Assembly: GCA_025738555.1 (NCBI GenBank)
Contig: JAOVFP010000010.1
Span: 2,356,001-2,420,000 of the forward strand
Length of the DNA stretch: 64,000 nt
Source: Cyathus striatus
Lineage: Eukaryota; Basidiomycota; Agaricomycetes; Agaricales; Nidulariaceae
Direction: 5' to 3'
The notes beneath the pieces were generated by a model that searched no databases, was not told the origin of the DNA, and worked only from the letters and a program-made list of their open reading frames with translations. Below, piece after piece: positions 36,123 to 47,423 of the stretch. The position numbers and the translations under genes were made by a program. How positions within the stretch are numbered: the first letter of the stretch is position 1; the number at the start of each line of letters is the position of its first letter.

Positions 36123-36734
36123 TGTAGTAGACCCGGGAGAGTTGACCGAGGTAGACGAAGAAGCCTTAGGGATCGCTTCAGCTATTCTTAGCTCAGTGTT
36201 CAAGCTCAAGTTCAATCTTCAGGTTGGTCGCGGTGTTGTACTTTCCTAAGTTTGCGAATAAGTAAGTAGGACATTGGGAGGACAAGTAGGACGGCGTCGG
36301 CAGTGGATCAACAGTGGATGATAGAATGAGGGTGGTGTTTGGTGGTGTTGTGCTAGGGCTTTGAACATTGTCTGGACTGCTTCAACCCTGACACTTGCCT
36401 GTCTCTCTGCAGCCAAGTTCAAGCTCAGTTCGAACTTCTCACTCACGCGACGCTCGACCAGCTTGCAGTGGTATCGTCCCTCTTCGAAATTTCACCGCTT
36501 CGCCATCACTACTTCCATCCAGTAACTGGTACGCTATCCAGTTTCTAATCTCTTTCATCTTTATACTTACAGAAGATAGCGCAAGATGAAGATACAGTCA
36601 CTGGTTCCTCTGCACTGTAGGAAATCAACAGGAAAGATTGATAGACAGAGTGGAGAGGCGTTGACAATCAGCACATGCGTAGAGGTATGTTGCTTCTTCC
36701 TTGCTTCACTTCCTTTTCCTCCTCTCTCCCTGGT
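36123..36734. other. Upstream region of the 5-phosphatase pseudogene
   Basis: The reading frame stays open to about 36215 without an ATG, so an upstream exon is possible. Otherwise nothing is recognised before repeat R2. Confidence 0.35.
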
Positions 36735-38481
36735 CATTCATTCGCGTTCACCGACCACCTTAGGGTTAGGGTTATTCTCATCCCCCCCGCCCCTCACACG
36801 CCATCCTTTTGCCCACTCTTACTTCCATTTTTCTCTCTTTCGTTTCTTTTTCCGAACACGTAGCTTCTTTACTTCCTGACTCATCTCTTCCTTCCACCTC
36901 CCCTTCGTATTCACCTCGCTCACCCTTTCCAACAGAACTCCACTTCCCTTTCTGCTTCACACCCGCACTCCAACATCGAAAGCTAATGGGAATGGGAAGT
37001 GTTAAGAATAGGAGGCTCGTTTTGCAGGGTGTGTTTGTCGACGTCGACGTCAGGTGCTTGAAGCAGCCAGTACGGAAAAAACATAGGACTCGTATCGGAT
37101 AGGGAGGGAGGTGAGCTGTTTTTCTTCTTTTCTGTTCTGTCCTGTGCTCCTTCACTTTTCGTTCACGTACTGACTAAAGCCCTCTGCAGCTCACCCTCGA
37201 TGATCCTACCCACCGACCCCAAGCACGCACGCTCGTTGTGCAGAGTATACTTTTCAACGTCGATATAGCCAGCACGAAACGAACATAGCATTCATATCGG
37301 ACGGGGAGGGAGGGTAAGCTGTTCTTCCTGTATTCTGTTCTCCTTCCTCCTTCCACTTCGTTCACGTACTAACTAAACCCCTCTCTAGTTCACTCACCAC
37401 AAACCCACTCGTCCATCCCAAGCACGCACCCTTACTGTGCAGGGTATGCTTTTCGACGTTGATATTGATACGAGGCGCGGGACGCAGCAAACAGGAGGCA
37501 ATGGCAAACGTTGGATTAGTATCGGAAGGCCATTCTGCGAGGAAGGAAGGAGGAAGGTGAGTTCTTATTTCATTCGTGTATGAGCGGGGGTGTGCCTTGC
37601 TGTGGGGGGCGGATGGGAACGGGGAGCGGAGACGGCGACAGCACGATAGGGAACAGTGATTGGCCTTGATGCTGGTAGCTGCGGCAATTGAATGGTGCTC
37701 GTGCTCGTGCTGCGAGGAAGGGAGGAGGAAGGAGGGAGGGAAGGCTTTAATGTTCTTCCTTTGCCCGTGTGCAGAAGATCGTGTCCCTTACACAGGAGTG
37801 CGAATGGGAACGGAGTCGGGGATGGGAGATGCCTCGACACCGACGCAGAGCGTGCGGACGGATAGCCATTGAGTAGGCCTATTGTGTATTCTATCTTGCC
37901 TACGGGAGGCTGCCAGTAGCACTGGTCGTGCCCTTAGTTATGGTAGATGCGACGATTGAGCTGTGTTCGTGTTCACGTTCATGCCCTATCGCCCACCTCT
38001 CTTCTTCTTTCCCCTCTGCTGTTTCTTTCTCCCTGCCTCACTATCTCCCCTTCGGTTTGTTGTCATCGCCCTCTCTTCATCTATCGTATCCGTATCCTCT
38101 CCTCTCCTATATTCACAAAGCTAACGAGCGTTCAACCCGTGGCAGATATGGTACGCCCCAGGTAGACTACGCGCATGGATGTGGTGGGAAAGTGGATTGT
38201 TGGGCCGGGGAGGCTGAAAAGCGTGAAGCGTGAAGGTGTGTTTCGTCTCTTGTCTTGTTTTATTCGTATGGCCCATTCTCTCTTCTTTGGTCTATGTTAT
38301 GTTTCTTGCATCCCGTTTCTTCCTTCCTCCGCTCCTCGTTTCCCCCTTCTCGCCCTCCGTTCGTTCGTTCTTTCCACCCTTTCTCCTTCGTTCGTATCGT
38401 CCTCTTTCCACACGTTCCTCCTTCCTGGCTTTGTTCCTTCCTTCTCCTCGTAACCCTGAAGCTCACGACCTGTCTAGGCCC
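36735..38481 (+). repeat. Low-complexity repeat block R, copy R2
   Basis: Same order of landmarks as R1 and R3: the TTCACGTACTAACTAA units at about 37161 and 37363, then the GTGCTCGTGCTCGTGCTGCG segment (about 37688), and the C/T-rich end. It stops at about 38481 just after GACCTGTCTAGGCCCAA, earlier than R1, and joins a fragment of the neighbouring pseudogene. A TTAGGGTTAGGGTTA stretch sits at about 36763-36777. Confidence 0.7.
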
Positions 38482-38749
38482 AAGATCCCTGTCCTGACTC
38501 CGATCCCGGTCCAGAGGCTACGGTTAGCTCATTGGAAGTTGACCCTTGGGCCTTTCGGACTGTCTTCTTCCCCCTCTGCTCCCTGAATCTTGCCTGCTCA
38601 ACAAAGTCGACGCTGAAGTGCTGAACTCTCCTTGTTCGTTGGAGGTGGGGAGGAGAGGCGGGGAGGAGGTGGACGACGTTCGTCGATGCGTTCAACGGAG
38701 CGCCGCTCTCTCCCACACGTGACCGTAAACGGTGAGATTTAATGTTCAA
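38482..38749 (-). pseudogene. Fragment of the 5-phosphatase gene linker
   Basis: The part 38487-38620 duplicates 35985-36110, the Ser/Gly-rich N-terminal coding region of the 5-phosphatase pseudogene (GSTSNEL.VASG...GSGQGS). So R2 is bracketed by two copies of the same gene segment in the same orientation. No start, propeller or phosphatase part is present. Confidence 0.65.
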
Positions 38750-39346
38750 AAAGGAATGTCAGGGAGGGGACCCGGGAGAGCAGGGTGTGCTATGTTCTGA
38801 AAAAGAGAGAGAACGAGCGCGTAGTGAAAAGAGTACTTACATGGCGTGTATACACTATCTAATGTGACCGATTGACCACTGACAGTGAAAGTCAACGAGA
38901 CTGAGGACGAGACTGAGCCCTGGTGCCGGAGATTCTTCGTTGACTCTTAGACCCTAGTTCTTCACCACCTAAACATCAACGTTCAACTACCGAAGAAGTT
39001 CTGGATCGCACGCAAGTTATTTTTATACTCGTCACTCCGAAGTTCACTGAAACCTAATGAAGCTTGGGATGCGATGTCGCACAGGATCACCGTGATTCGA
39101 CTTGAAGCTTGAACACTTGTATGTGCCTTATCCTTATCTTTTCATCAAAAATCGAAGCCCAATTCCAATTAGATGCATAGCTGAGACCAAGCTGAGACAT
39201 TAAGCGTTATATTAAAACCACAAGTGTCATCTCAAAGAAGCTGATTCCGCAGCAGATCATCCATCTAGTACAGTGCACTGCCAGCTCTAAATCAGCACCG
39301 TGATTGATAGATGCTAGTCTCGATCAAGACCATATACAACTACAGT
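38750..39346. other. 3' flank of TPR-CHAT gene 2
   Basis: No gene seen. From about 39065 the sequence is shared with the CHAT relic block at 8430 onward, showing that the duplicated segment includes 3' flanking DNA. Confidence 0.45.
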
Positions 39347-42300
39347 TTACACACCAATATGGACATACGGCACCCAGGCCAAATAGGTCATTTCATCGTC
39401 TCCTAGCTCCTCTCTGAGAGCCCTAGTAGCGAGATGTAGAGCTTCAGCAGCACCACTGCTGTCCGGCATACCATTGTTCATCAGACTTCTCTGATTTCCT
39501 AACAGATGCATGTACACTTTATTGGCAACCTTCGGCGCATAATCATCCCCAATTGACCACATTGTTGCAATGACATTACGGTATCCAGCAGTGTACATTC
39601 CTGCAGCTAAATGAACAGACTCTTCTGAAAGAGTGGTGTCTCCTGTGCTAGTTTGGCAAGCTGAGAGGAACGCAAAATCAGCATTAAGTAGTGGCTTCTT
39701 TGAGATCAATGCTAGGTCCAACTGTCCGTCTCGCAGGTAGAAGGAGCTTTTTTCTGGTTCGCCATCTACTTGACTGGCGTGACACGCAAGATGTATCCAG
39801 CTGTACTTATCCAAGGCCTCCGATACTGCAGATACATTGGAAGCTGATTTGTTTAGGTAGTGGCATTCGAACCTTCTATCATTGCATAATTGCTGAAGGT
39901 CCTCACATTCTTTAGTTGCTCCAGGTATCGATTGCAGATCAGGGGCATTAGGTTGGTTAACCACCAGGAAGCCTTTGAATTGCTGTTGAGATTTATTTTT
40001 TATCTTCTTCACCATTGAGGTGACCGTCGGAATATAGGAGGATATCACAAAATCTGATAGTGCGGATCTGAATCCTGTACTTCTTTTCCTGTAATTTCCA
40101 GCAGCATGAATTGGAAGGAATGCAAGGGGACCGACAGGGCACCACCAAACTCGAGTTGGATTTGTTATAGAAGGCTATTCTCCGAAGTCAATATGGTACC
40201 CAATATATCTTCAACTTGTAAACCTATTACTCACTGAAAGCTGAAGGAAATTGACTATTGGTTTCATAATTTTTGTCCAAAGTTCTGATAATATTTCTTC
40301 CAAAGTCATACCATTGGGTATCCTTACAGGTTGACCTTTTCATGTTATGCGAACATTGTTTAACAGAAGGTGATCATTCAACAGTTTGGAAAGTTGTTGG
40401 GCGCGCGCATTTGACATATCTTGTAGTGGGATATGAATGGCATTTGTCGCACCATGCTTAATAGCAAGAGCATTCAAGAATTGATGATTGGATACATTAA
40501 TGATAACGACAAATCCTGAATGTTCAATACCTTGCGACAAATCACTAAATTTCATTGGCTGTAGGAAGTCCTCAAAGCCAGGGACTTGGCGTACTTTATC
40601 TAGTAAGGACTCCCATTCTTCAGCAACTTTTTGACGTCGAATGACTAGTTCTTGCACAGAGACCTTTTCTTCCATTGTGATTGTATTACCTTTTGACTTC
40701 CAACCCCCTGACTGTTCCAATTGCCATGAAACCCGCACTATCTCATCTGCCAGACGTTCATCTCTAGCCCGTAATGAATCAATTGGGGTATGCAAATTGC
40801 TAAGTTGGCTCCAAAGAATTCCTCTTCCATGCTCTAGCCATTCGAAGGCCATTTCGTTTTTCCCAAAATGAAGTGCTACATTACCTGCTACACAAGACAA
40901 GCTTGTTAGCTTGTTAAGGTGTCTCTGACATTCATTCACATCAAACCCAATCCAGGCGACCTTAGGATGTAGCTTAAAAGCTATGCTTATGGATTCAAGA
41001 CATTGTTCACTGGGAGGGTCCAAAATATCAAAGCATATCATTGTCCAATGACTAGCACTTTTAATCCTGTCAATCAAATTTCCATTTGGGTTCATGGCTG
41101 ATGATCGGAAACTTGATATAGCTCTTTCGATATTCTCCCCCCAAGTTTCAGGAATGTATTTGCTAAAGCACAGATAAGCACAACCGAGATCTTGCATCCA
41201 GCTTGAAATGCTTCCAGAATTAATGGAGCACATGTTAATGGCTTCCTGTATCAATGATGTAGCATGTTCTATGTCATGTATATCTTTACAATGATCAAAT
41301 CGAACATGCAATGCATTTCCAAGTTCTTTAAGCATGCCAGGAAATGTGGAATGAGAACAAGATGTCAAATCAACTGCCTTCTGATGTGCTAGAATGCTTT
41401 TGTCGATGACATTGGAATCGCTTGGGTGTTTAACAAAGAGGAGACATAGCAACCGCCCAAGGACATACCATCTCTTCCCAAGCTCTGGTGACATATATTG
41501 AGTAGCATGATCTATCGACCTCCTTTGAACCGATATCACTTCCATGAGGTCTCCTGTGTTATCACTGTGCAAAGACAAATGTTCATAGGATTGTGCTAAG
41601 CTGTTCAGATATCTGCCGAATAGAGGGATATTCTCAGGTGTCAATTCAATAGCCTTCTTCTGTGATTCTATGGCCTCTGTAATATCATCCATATCATCGG
41701 TTCGCAAAAAGTGGCTGAGGAGCAAGACACCTAAGTTTATAAAAATGATGTGGTTATCATGGAGGGTAAGACTAATTGCACACCGCTGTAATAATATTGC
41801 TTCTTCCAAACGATTCATATCCCCTGTTAGTCGATATAGACTGTGGTATGAATTTCCAAGCATATGCAGGATTAATGCTGGATTTGATCCGGCCCCATAC
41901 ATTAAAGTAATTGTGTTCTGCTGACAGTGTATGGCCTCGGTAATATCAGGAAGTTGCATTGTTTGTTCAAAACGAGCATGAAGTGATAAACCAAGGCTAA
42001 TCAATCGCCATTGAAGTGATTCGGAATTGCTGTCATTGGGGGTTATATCAATGGCCAATCTTTGAGTAGATATAGCATCGTCAAGGTCACTAGGTTTCCG
42101 CGTATGCTGGGGTTGAGAGAGAAGAGATACCGCATATTCACTCAGCCGTACTGGTAATTCTGGGTCTCCTTCTGGGGTCATGGAAATAGCGCTTTGGTGA
42201 GCACATAGGGCCTTTTTGATATCTTCAGAATTTTGCAATCGGTTAAAACGAACCTGCATAGCAACAGCAATATCATGAGAGTATTTTGCCAAAATGCTCT

Positions 42301-42739
42301 GTCGGTCACTAGGAACGAGCTCTAGAGCTCGTTCATAAGCTTTGATAGTTTCATGGATGTCGTCTAGCTTCCCAAGCTGCTGAAACTTTTGAAAGAGAGC
42401 AGCCCCTAGATGGCCGTACAAGCCACCGAGATACAGATCGGAGTTTGTGTTTTCCAGGGGAAAATTTGGGATTATGAGATTATAGATCCAGATGGCCTGG
42501 TTTAGATCTGCGAGCCCTTCTTCTTCAGTGTTTTCGAAGTGACGCATATAACAATCTGCAAGACCCATCATTAAGGGTAAATCGAGGAAACCTGCCTCAG
42601 ACGTCATAGTTGCAGCTCGTCTTAATGAGTTCACTGCTAAATTGATATCCTCTCTTTTCCCTGATGCCATGTAACGCGTATAGCTATTGGTCCCATCGGC
42701 CTTCAATTGTTCAAATGTTATGGAAGTGTTTTCATCCAT
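39347..42739 (-). pseudogene. TPR-CHAT protein gene 2, one in-frame stop
   Basis: Exon 1 starts at an ATG at 42739 (MDENTSITFEQLKADG). It encodes about 800 residues of TPR-like repeats with the pattern D(I/L)..AI..Q..AI.LT. After a 60-bp GTGAGT intron (about 40253-40194), exon 2 continues with PTRVWWCPVGPLAFLPIHAAG and the CHAT domain: WIHLACHASQ (His) and FLSACQTSTGD (Cys). It ends WVPYVHIGV. The predicted role is a caspase-like protease controlled by a TPR sensor. A TGA at 40340-40342 interrupts exon 1 shortly before the intron, but the same frame continues through GMTLEEILSELW up to the donor. CGA to TGA by one CpG transition would explain it. With the stop, the CHAT domain is not made, unless readthrough or an intron that I cannot see removes it. 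Confidence 0.78.
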
Positions 42740-44213
42740 AGTCAGTTAACTATCCAACGTGGTCACTGATGGTGGACAGTTATAAGTTCTTAGACAGATA
42801 AGTGAGGTAGGTGCGTACGAGATGATATTTTTGATTCAATCAATTTTTCTGTAAGCTGGATTAAAATTAAGCTGGTAGTAAAGAGAGGGATATGAATAAG
42901 TAAATATTTGATGTATGATCATGCTTCTTAAATACTTTCAGCGTGCCACATGCTCAGGGTTAAAAATTGAACGCTGCGGAGCAGATGTTCACGTTCATAC
43001 TTTGTATGTGAATGTCATCAACCGGTGAGCATTCGTAGTCACCTAGTCAATGTGATCAGATGCTTATCAGATGCTGTTGCAGCAGTCAATTTACTACATC
43101 CAAGTCAGAGAATAGCTTGGCCGGCATATGTCGGAATGATGTCACACGAAAGCTATGACATGTACATAGGTTGTGACGCGAATATGCGCTTACAATCAGA
43201 CAAAGTAATCAAAAAGGAAACGACACTGCACTTTAAGTTCGATGCATAGCATTTGAAAGTTGGCACTTACCATTTGCGAACAACTTGAATTTGAAGAATC
43301 AGATCAATCAAACGGCACTTTGAAATTTGGGTTGAGAATGCTTGTAATATACATACTGCTTTCGGACTCTTGGAGTTGTTTGGAGCCGTCGTCAAACTGT
43401 CGTCGTCTACTAGGTAGTGTTGATTACCACTTGAATTTTGAAGTATTGAACTTAGAAGTACTGTCTCCGTGACTCTGATGGACGCGCATGGGAATACCTC
43501 GTGTCCGATCGATCACTGCGCGGTGCACTCCAACTATGAAGTTACTGTGATCTAGACTATTCTTATTCCCACTACCTTTTAAGGTAGTTGGGTTATAGGG
43601 ATGTCTGATTTCCCTATAAGGCGATTTACAGGTTCGTGAACGGGATCTCAACCTGATTGGCTGGAGCCTTGTGACAATCCTGTGACCGCTAATGAATTTC
43701 AATCATCTTAGATCCTTTTGCCCCCCTATCATCATCCCTCTCGTTTTTGTCTTCACCTTATGCTGTAGCCCCCTTTCTTTCTCATTTATTACCATTATGT
43801 TCTTCCTATCCACTGGCAAATGGAAATGTGAGTGGAGAACTTGCACATACAGATCCATTCATCCCTGGTGGAGGATCAACATAGTGGCCATTTCGGCACT
43901 ACCACCACGACTTACTTGACATTAATGTCATATTCCAATTGCATCACCACTTGTCTCTCCTAATCCTTGAGTATGGCTGAGTGAGTGAACCTGCAATTCT
44001 ATTTGCACATACATAGATACAAGAACTATTTTAGATTTCCTTCTCTCTATATAAATTGTCAATGAAGCGTGCTCATTCTGTCATCGACTCATTCACCTAA
44101 AATTTGAATACAAATCCCCAGTTATTGAAATTTGTTGTATACATACACGCTATCTCTTTCTTTCATACGACCCTTATCCCAATTCAAGTTGTTTCAGTGC
44201 CTGAGACGCTCCG
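42740..44213. other. Intergenic region with repeat fragments
   Basis: Contains the 5' flank of TPR-CHAT gene 2, the short repeat at 43508-43558 shared with 8978-9022, and the hairpin repeat at 43565-43600. Short ORFs show no known content. Confidence 0.4.
43508..43600. repeat. Two adjacent dispersed-repeat fragments
   Basis: 43508-43558 matches 8978-9022 (same orientation). Directly after it, 43565-43600 contains a hairpin of arms ACTACCTT/AAGGTAGT (43571-43588) that matches 31925-31955 in inverted orientation. The adjacency suggests they are parts of one larger, mostly lost element. Confidence 0.45.
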
Positions 44214-45302
44214 ATGGCCTGCAGTGCGCTCCAACCAAGTCCAAAGTTCCCTTTGCAATGCAACCACTGCGGAACCCTCAGCAGCGGTATTCTCAACGAC
44301 ATCCCCAACAATACAATCCCTTACGCTCTTGCTCGCGAACACTACACTCCCGGATCCACTGAGAGATCCCAACTCCAAACACTCATCTCTTCATGCCAAG
44401 CTTTCGTTAGCACTGCGGAGGCTGAACATTCGATGTTGGCTTCATGTGTCTCTGACACACAAGCGTACAAAAATGTACTTCAATCACTACTATCACCTAT
44501 ACATCAAGTGCCAAATGAAGTTTAGGGAAAAATATTTTCCTATCTCTGTGAAGACTACACTAACGTTGGTAATTAATATTGTTAGATATGGGCTCTCCGT
44601 GAGGTCTGTAAACACTGGAGGAATGTGGTGGATAGTAGGTCATTGTTCTGGAGAAACATCAAGCTTGGGTTTAGTCCCAAGGTAATTAACACCCTAATCA
44701 AACGTCGTGTTTGAACTTTCATCAAACATTCTCGGGAAGCTCAGCTGAGACTTTCCTTTCTCGATAAGAATAAGAGAGGTTGGAGAGAATCATTCTATGA
44801 AGCAGTTAGAGATATATTGAACGAATCCAATCGCTGGGTATCACTAGAAGCTACCTATTTGTTCATAAGCCGTCCTGAAGTTCAAAATTCACTCAGGAAA
44901 CATGACCTCGCAAATCTTCGGAATCTCTCTCTCCGCAGCGGTGTTTCGAAAAACGACTCAGTTGTTTACTTTAATATCTTTCGTAGCGCCACATCGGTTG
45001 AAAACCTACAGTTGAAAAGGGCTAATTTTCCAGCTACATTAGTAACAATACCGATAAATAATCTTCGAAAGCTAACCCTCAAAGATTGTTTTATTAGTCC
45101 TCTCAAAGGAAAACATAGGACTAGCTTTTGGCCAAAGCTGAACTCGTTATGTTCTCTGGAGGAACTTATATGGGATGATTGCAAATATCATGGAATAATT
45201 AGGGAAATCTTTGGATCAATTTTACCGGTTATTCTGGTAAAGGATGTGGATGAATCTATTGCTTACATCAATTCCTGGTACGATTTTCACAATCATGAGT
45301 AG
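44214..45302 (+). pseudogene. F-box/LRR protein gene, decayed
   Basis: After an ATG at 44214 comes a Cys- and Ala-rich helical segment leading into an F-box: LLSPIHQVPNEV, then GKIFSYLCED and WALREVCKHWRNVV. Further on are HSREAQLRLSFLD, RWVSLEATYLFIS and a leucine-rich part (LANLRNLSLRSG, NNLRKLTLKDC, SLEELIWDDC). Agaricomycete F-box proteins of this layout are SCF ubiquitin-ligase adaptors. One frame runs through all these parts, interrupted by TAG at 44523, TAA and TAG near 44574-44585, and TGA near 44714. A 66-bp GT-AG intron (44521-44586, branch CACTAAC) would remove the first three but also most of the F-box, so decay is the better reading. Confidence 0.6.
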
Positions 45303-45429
45303 ATTATGGTGCTAACGATGCTATAGAGATCACCCACTCGTCCTGTACGGATTCGCAGACGATAAAAAGTTCCAGGAAAAGAGTGCGCCTTCAATTATCA
45401 TTATTCAATGAATCTATGCTAACATACCA

Positions 45430-45725
45430 ACTAGTCATTTCGGAAACTAACAGTGGTGGAATCCTCTTCAATGATGTATTCACTCACGTCGAAGGTACGC
45501 TTGCATTCTACCCAGAGCAATTCAATAAACTGATATTCCCAGTCCGTGAACTTCCATTCGGAGGCGTAGGCGAATCCGGATGTACATACCCTCTTCATCC
45601 TGTCATTATCCTTACTTACCGGTGTTTTATTAGACGGTCGACAAGGAATGAAAGCCACCTTCGATATATTCACGTACGAGCGAGGTATCTGTGACTTACC
45701 GCAAAGGTACATCCTACATCTCAGC
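45430..45725 (+). pseudogene. Aldehyde dehydrogenase C-terminal relic
   Basis: Two intact splice joins connect ETNSGGILFNDVFTHV, then RELPFGGVGESG, then GRQGMKATFDIFTYERGI. This is the C-terminal end of a fungal NAD(P)-dependent aldehyde dehydrogenase (usual form NSGGV..ND...H....LPFGGVGESG). The upstream 400 codons, with the catalytic Cys and NAD site, are absent: the sequence before it belongs to the F-box relic. Confidence 0.65.
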
Positions 45726-46514
45726 TATTACACATATTCTCCTCACTCACAATTTCGAGTAATAGCATCGAGCCGATGATACAAGGGCGCTAGGCACCTT
45801 ATACACCTGAAGCCCTGGAATTCTGGAAGAAGCCTGTGATGGATACTGTTGTTCCTGATGCCAAGCCGCTGTATTAGGTTGTTCATGGTGTTAGTGTGTA
45901 GGAAGAGTGTATGAGTAACTTGTAGCTTGTATAGTACTTCTATAAATAAAGGACTTACGCCGACAAGGGATATTCTGATATCCCATAATCCGAAGTCTGT
46001 GGCTGACAGCTGAAGCTGAAGGACGTAGTCGATACATTAGCACGGAGGCTGGGAGGTACCAAGGCAGGAGTTGAAGTTTGCCGATTCACCTGGGCATTGT
46101 GTTCTGTTCTGTTTCATCTGTTCTTCCCACTCCTCATCATTCTTGATACCCAACCTATATACCTCTCCCCTCATACTACTTAAATCCTCTCATTCTCCCC
46201 CGTTCATTCCTGTTTCTCATTTTTGCGATTTCTTATCCCAGTACGATTTTCTGTACTTATCCGAGTTGTACCTATCTTTGTAGTTGTTCTCTAGGCAATT
46301 GATCCTTACATACTTTTAGTTCTACTTTTATTTCGCAATCTCAGCATTACAATGACAACCTAATATGTACTTACTGTAATAATATTAGCTTTCACAATTA
46401 AACAAGGGGGTAGTGGGCCTTGCCACTTGCTGGCCCTATTTCTTTATATTATTTCAACAGCCCATTTGTTCGCCCTACTGCAACGTCATAAACATATATA
46501 AGGATCCATTTCCT
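45726..46514. other. Intergenic region, no gene seen
   Basis: Nothing recognised. The duplicated block A (compare 10768 onward) starts at about 46515. Confidence 0.4.
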
Positions 46515-46559
46515 AGGCACCCCACTGTGGCCCATTCTACTGAACCTAGCTCCATTATA

Positions 46560-47394
46560 ATGTCTAAATCCCTTTCGTCGAAAATATCCTATGCCACGGT
46601 GATTAGGATAGTGCTCAACAGTCTACCGCTGCAGTTTACTGCTACCCGCATAGCGTCAATGAGGATCGTGTATTATTGATTCCATTTTCGCTCCCGATGT
46701 AATAGTGAACTGTGGAACATCTCTAGTCCAAGCGAAGACCAAGTTTTGCCTCGTACTATCCACCTCTATATACACTCGACGACCCGGTCTGGCCAGTCTT
46801 CAAATATGCTTCAACCAAGGACGAGGCATTAACTTATGCAAAGAGGCACAATATCGCACAAGAGTACGATTCTGAGATGCGAATACAGAGGACCTGCGAA
46901 GCTATGAACTGGGAAATACCCCTCAAACACCATTTCTAGCAGATTGCTTTGGTTTATCTGAGCGGCGACACAGGAGACCAATTTACCATAGGTCATTTTT
47001 CGCATCGAACTTGGATGCGAAGCGTTTAGAACGATCAACGAACGTTGAGTTAATTCGCACGTTACAGAAGGCAATCGATACGACGAAACTTCCTAGTTGG
47101 TACACAGTCGAAAGGGCGTACAGTCAACAAAACATCGTTGATGCTGTCAATACAGGAGAAAAGTACTGGAAAACGAACACTTCCATCCAGCTCCTTCCAC
47201 TACCACCTTCCCCGCCTTTGCACACTTCCAGTGTCCCCATGCAAGTTTTTGGTTACGCTCCCACCCAGGTCGAGTTGGTAACCTATGCACAGAAACATTG
47301 CATTATTGGGATGTACGACACCGACGAATGTCAAGTAGCCGAGGCCCGCAGCACCATTTTCAAACATATCTCGGACACGCTTTGGCGATGGTGT
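46560..47394 (+). pseudogene. Two-module protein of unknown function, second copy, truncated
   Basis: Same gene as 10813-11852: an ATG at 46560, an exon 1 of the same length and an intron with the same CATCTCTAG acceptor. Lesions differ from copy 1. One base is lost early in exon 2 (CCTCAGTACT there, CCTCGTACT here), and a CAG codon has become TAG within CACCATTTC.AG near 46936. In contrast the site where copy 1 lost a C is intact here. The copy ends inside the second module near 47394, at a junction with block B. Confidence 0.7.
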
Positions 47395-47423
47395 AATCAC
47401 CATTCCTTTTTGCGGCTATGTAC
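47394..47423 (+). repeat. Junction filler shared with 29458-29487
   Basis: These 30 bases belong to neither of the joined blocks. The left block ends at TTTGGCGATGGTG and the right one starts at about ACAAAAAGACAGCATTAC. The filler matches 29458-29487 almost exactly. Confidence 0.55.

Noticed and set aside
44104..44685. 193-codon plus-strand ORF in another frame over the F-box gene
   Set aside because: The F-box motifs are in the neighbouring frame; this one has no recognisable content.
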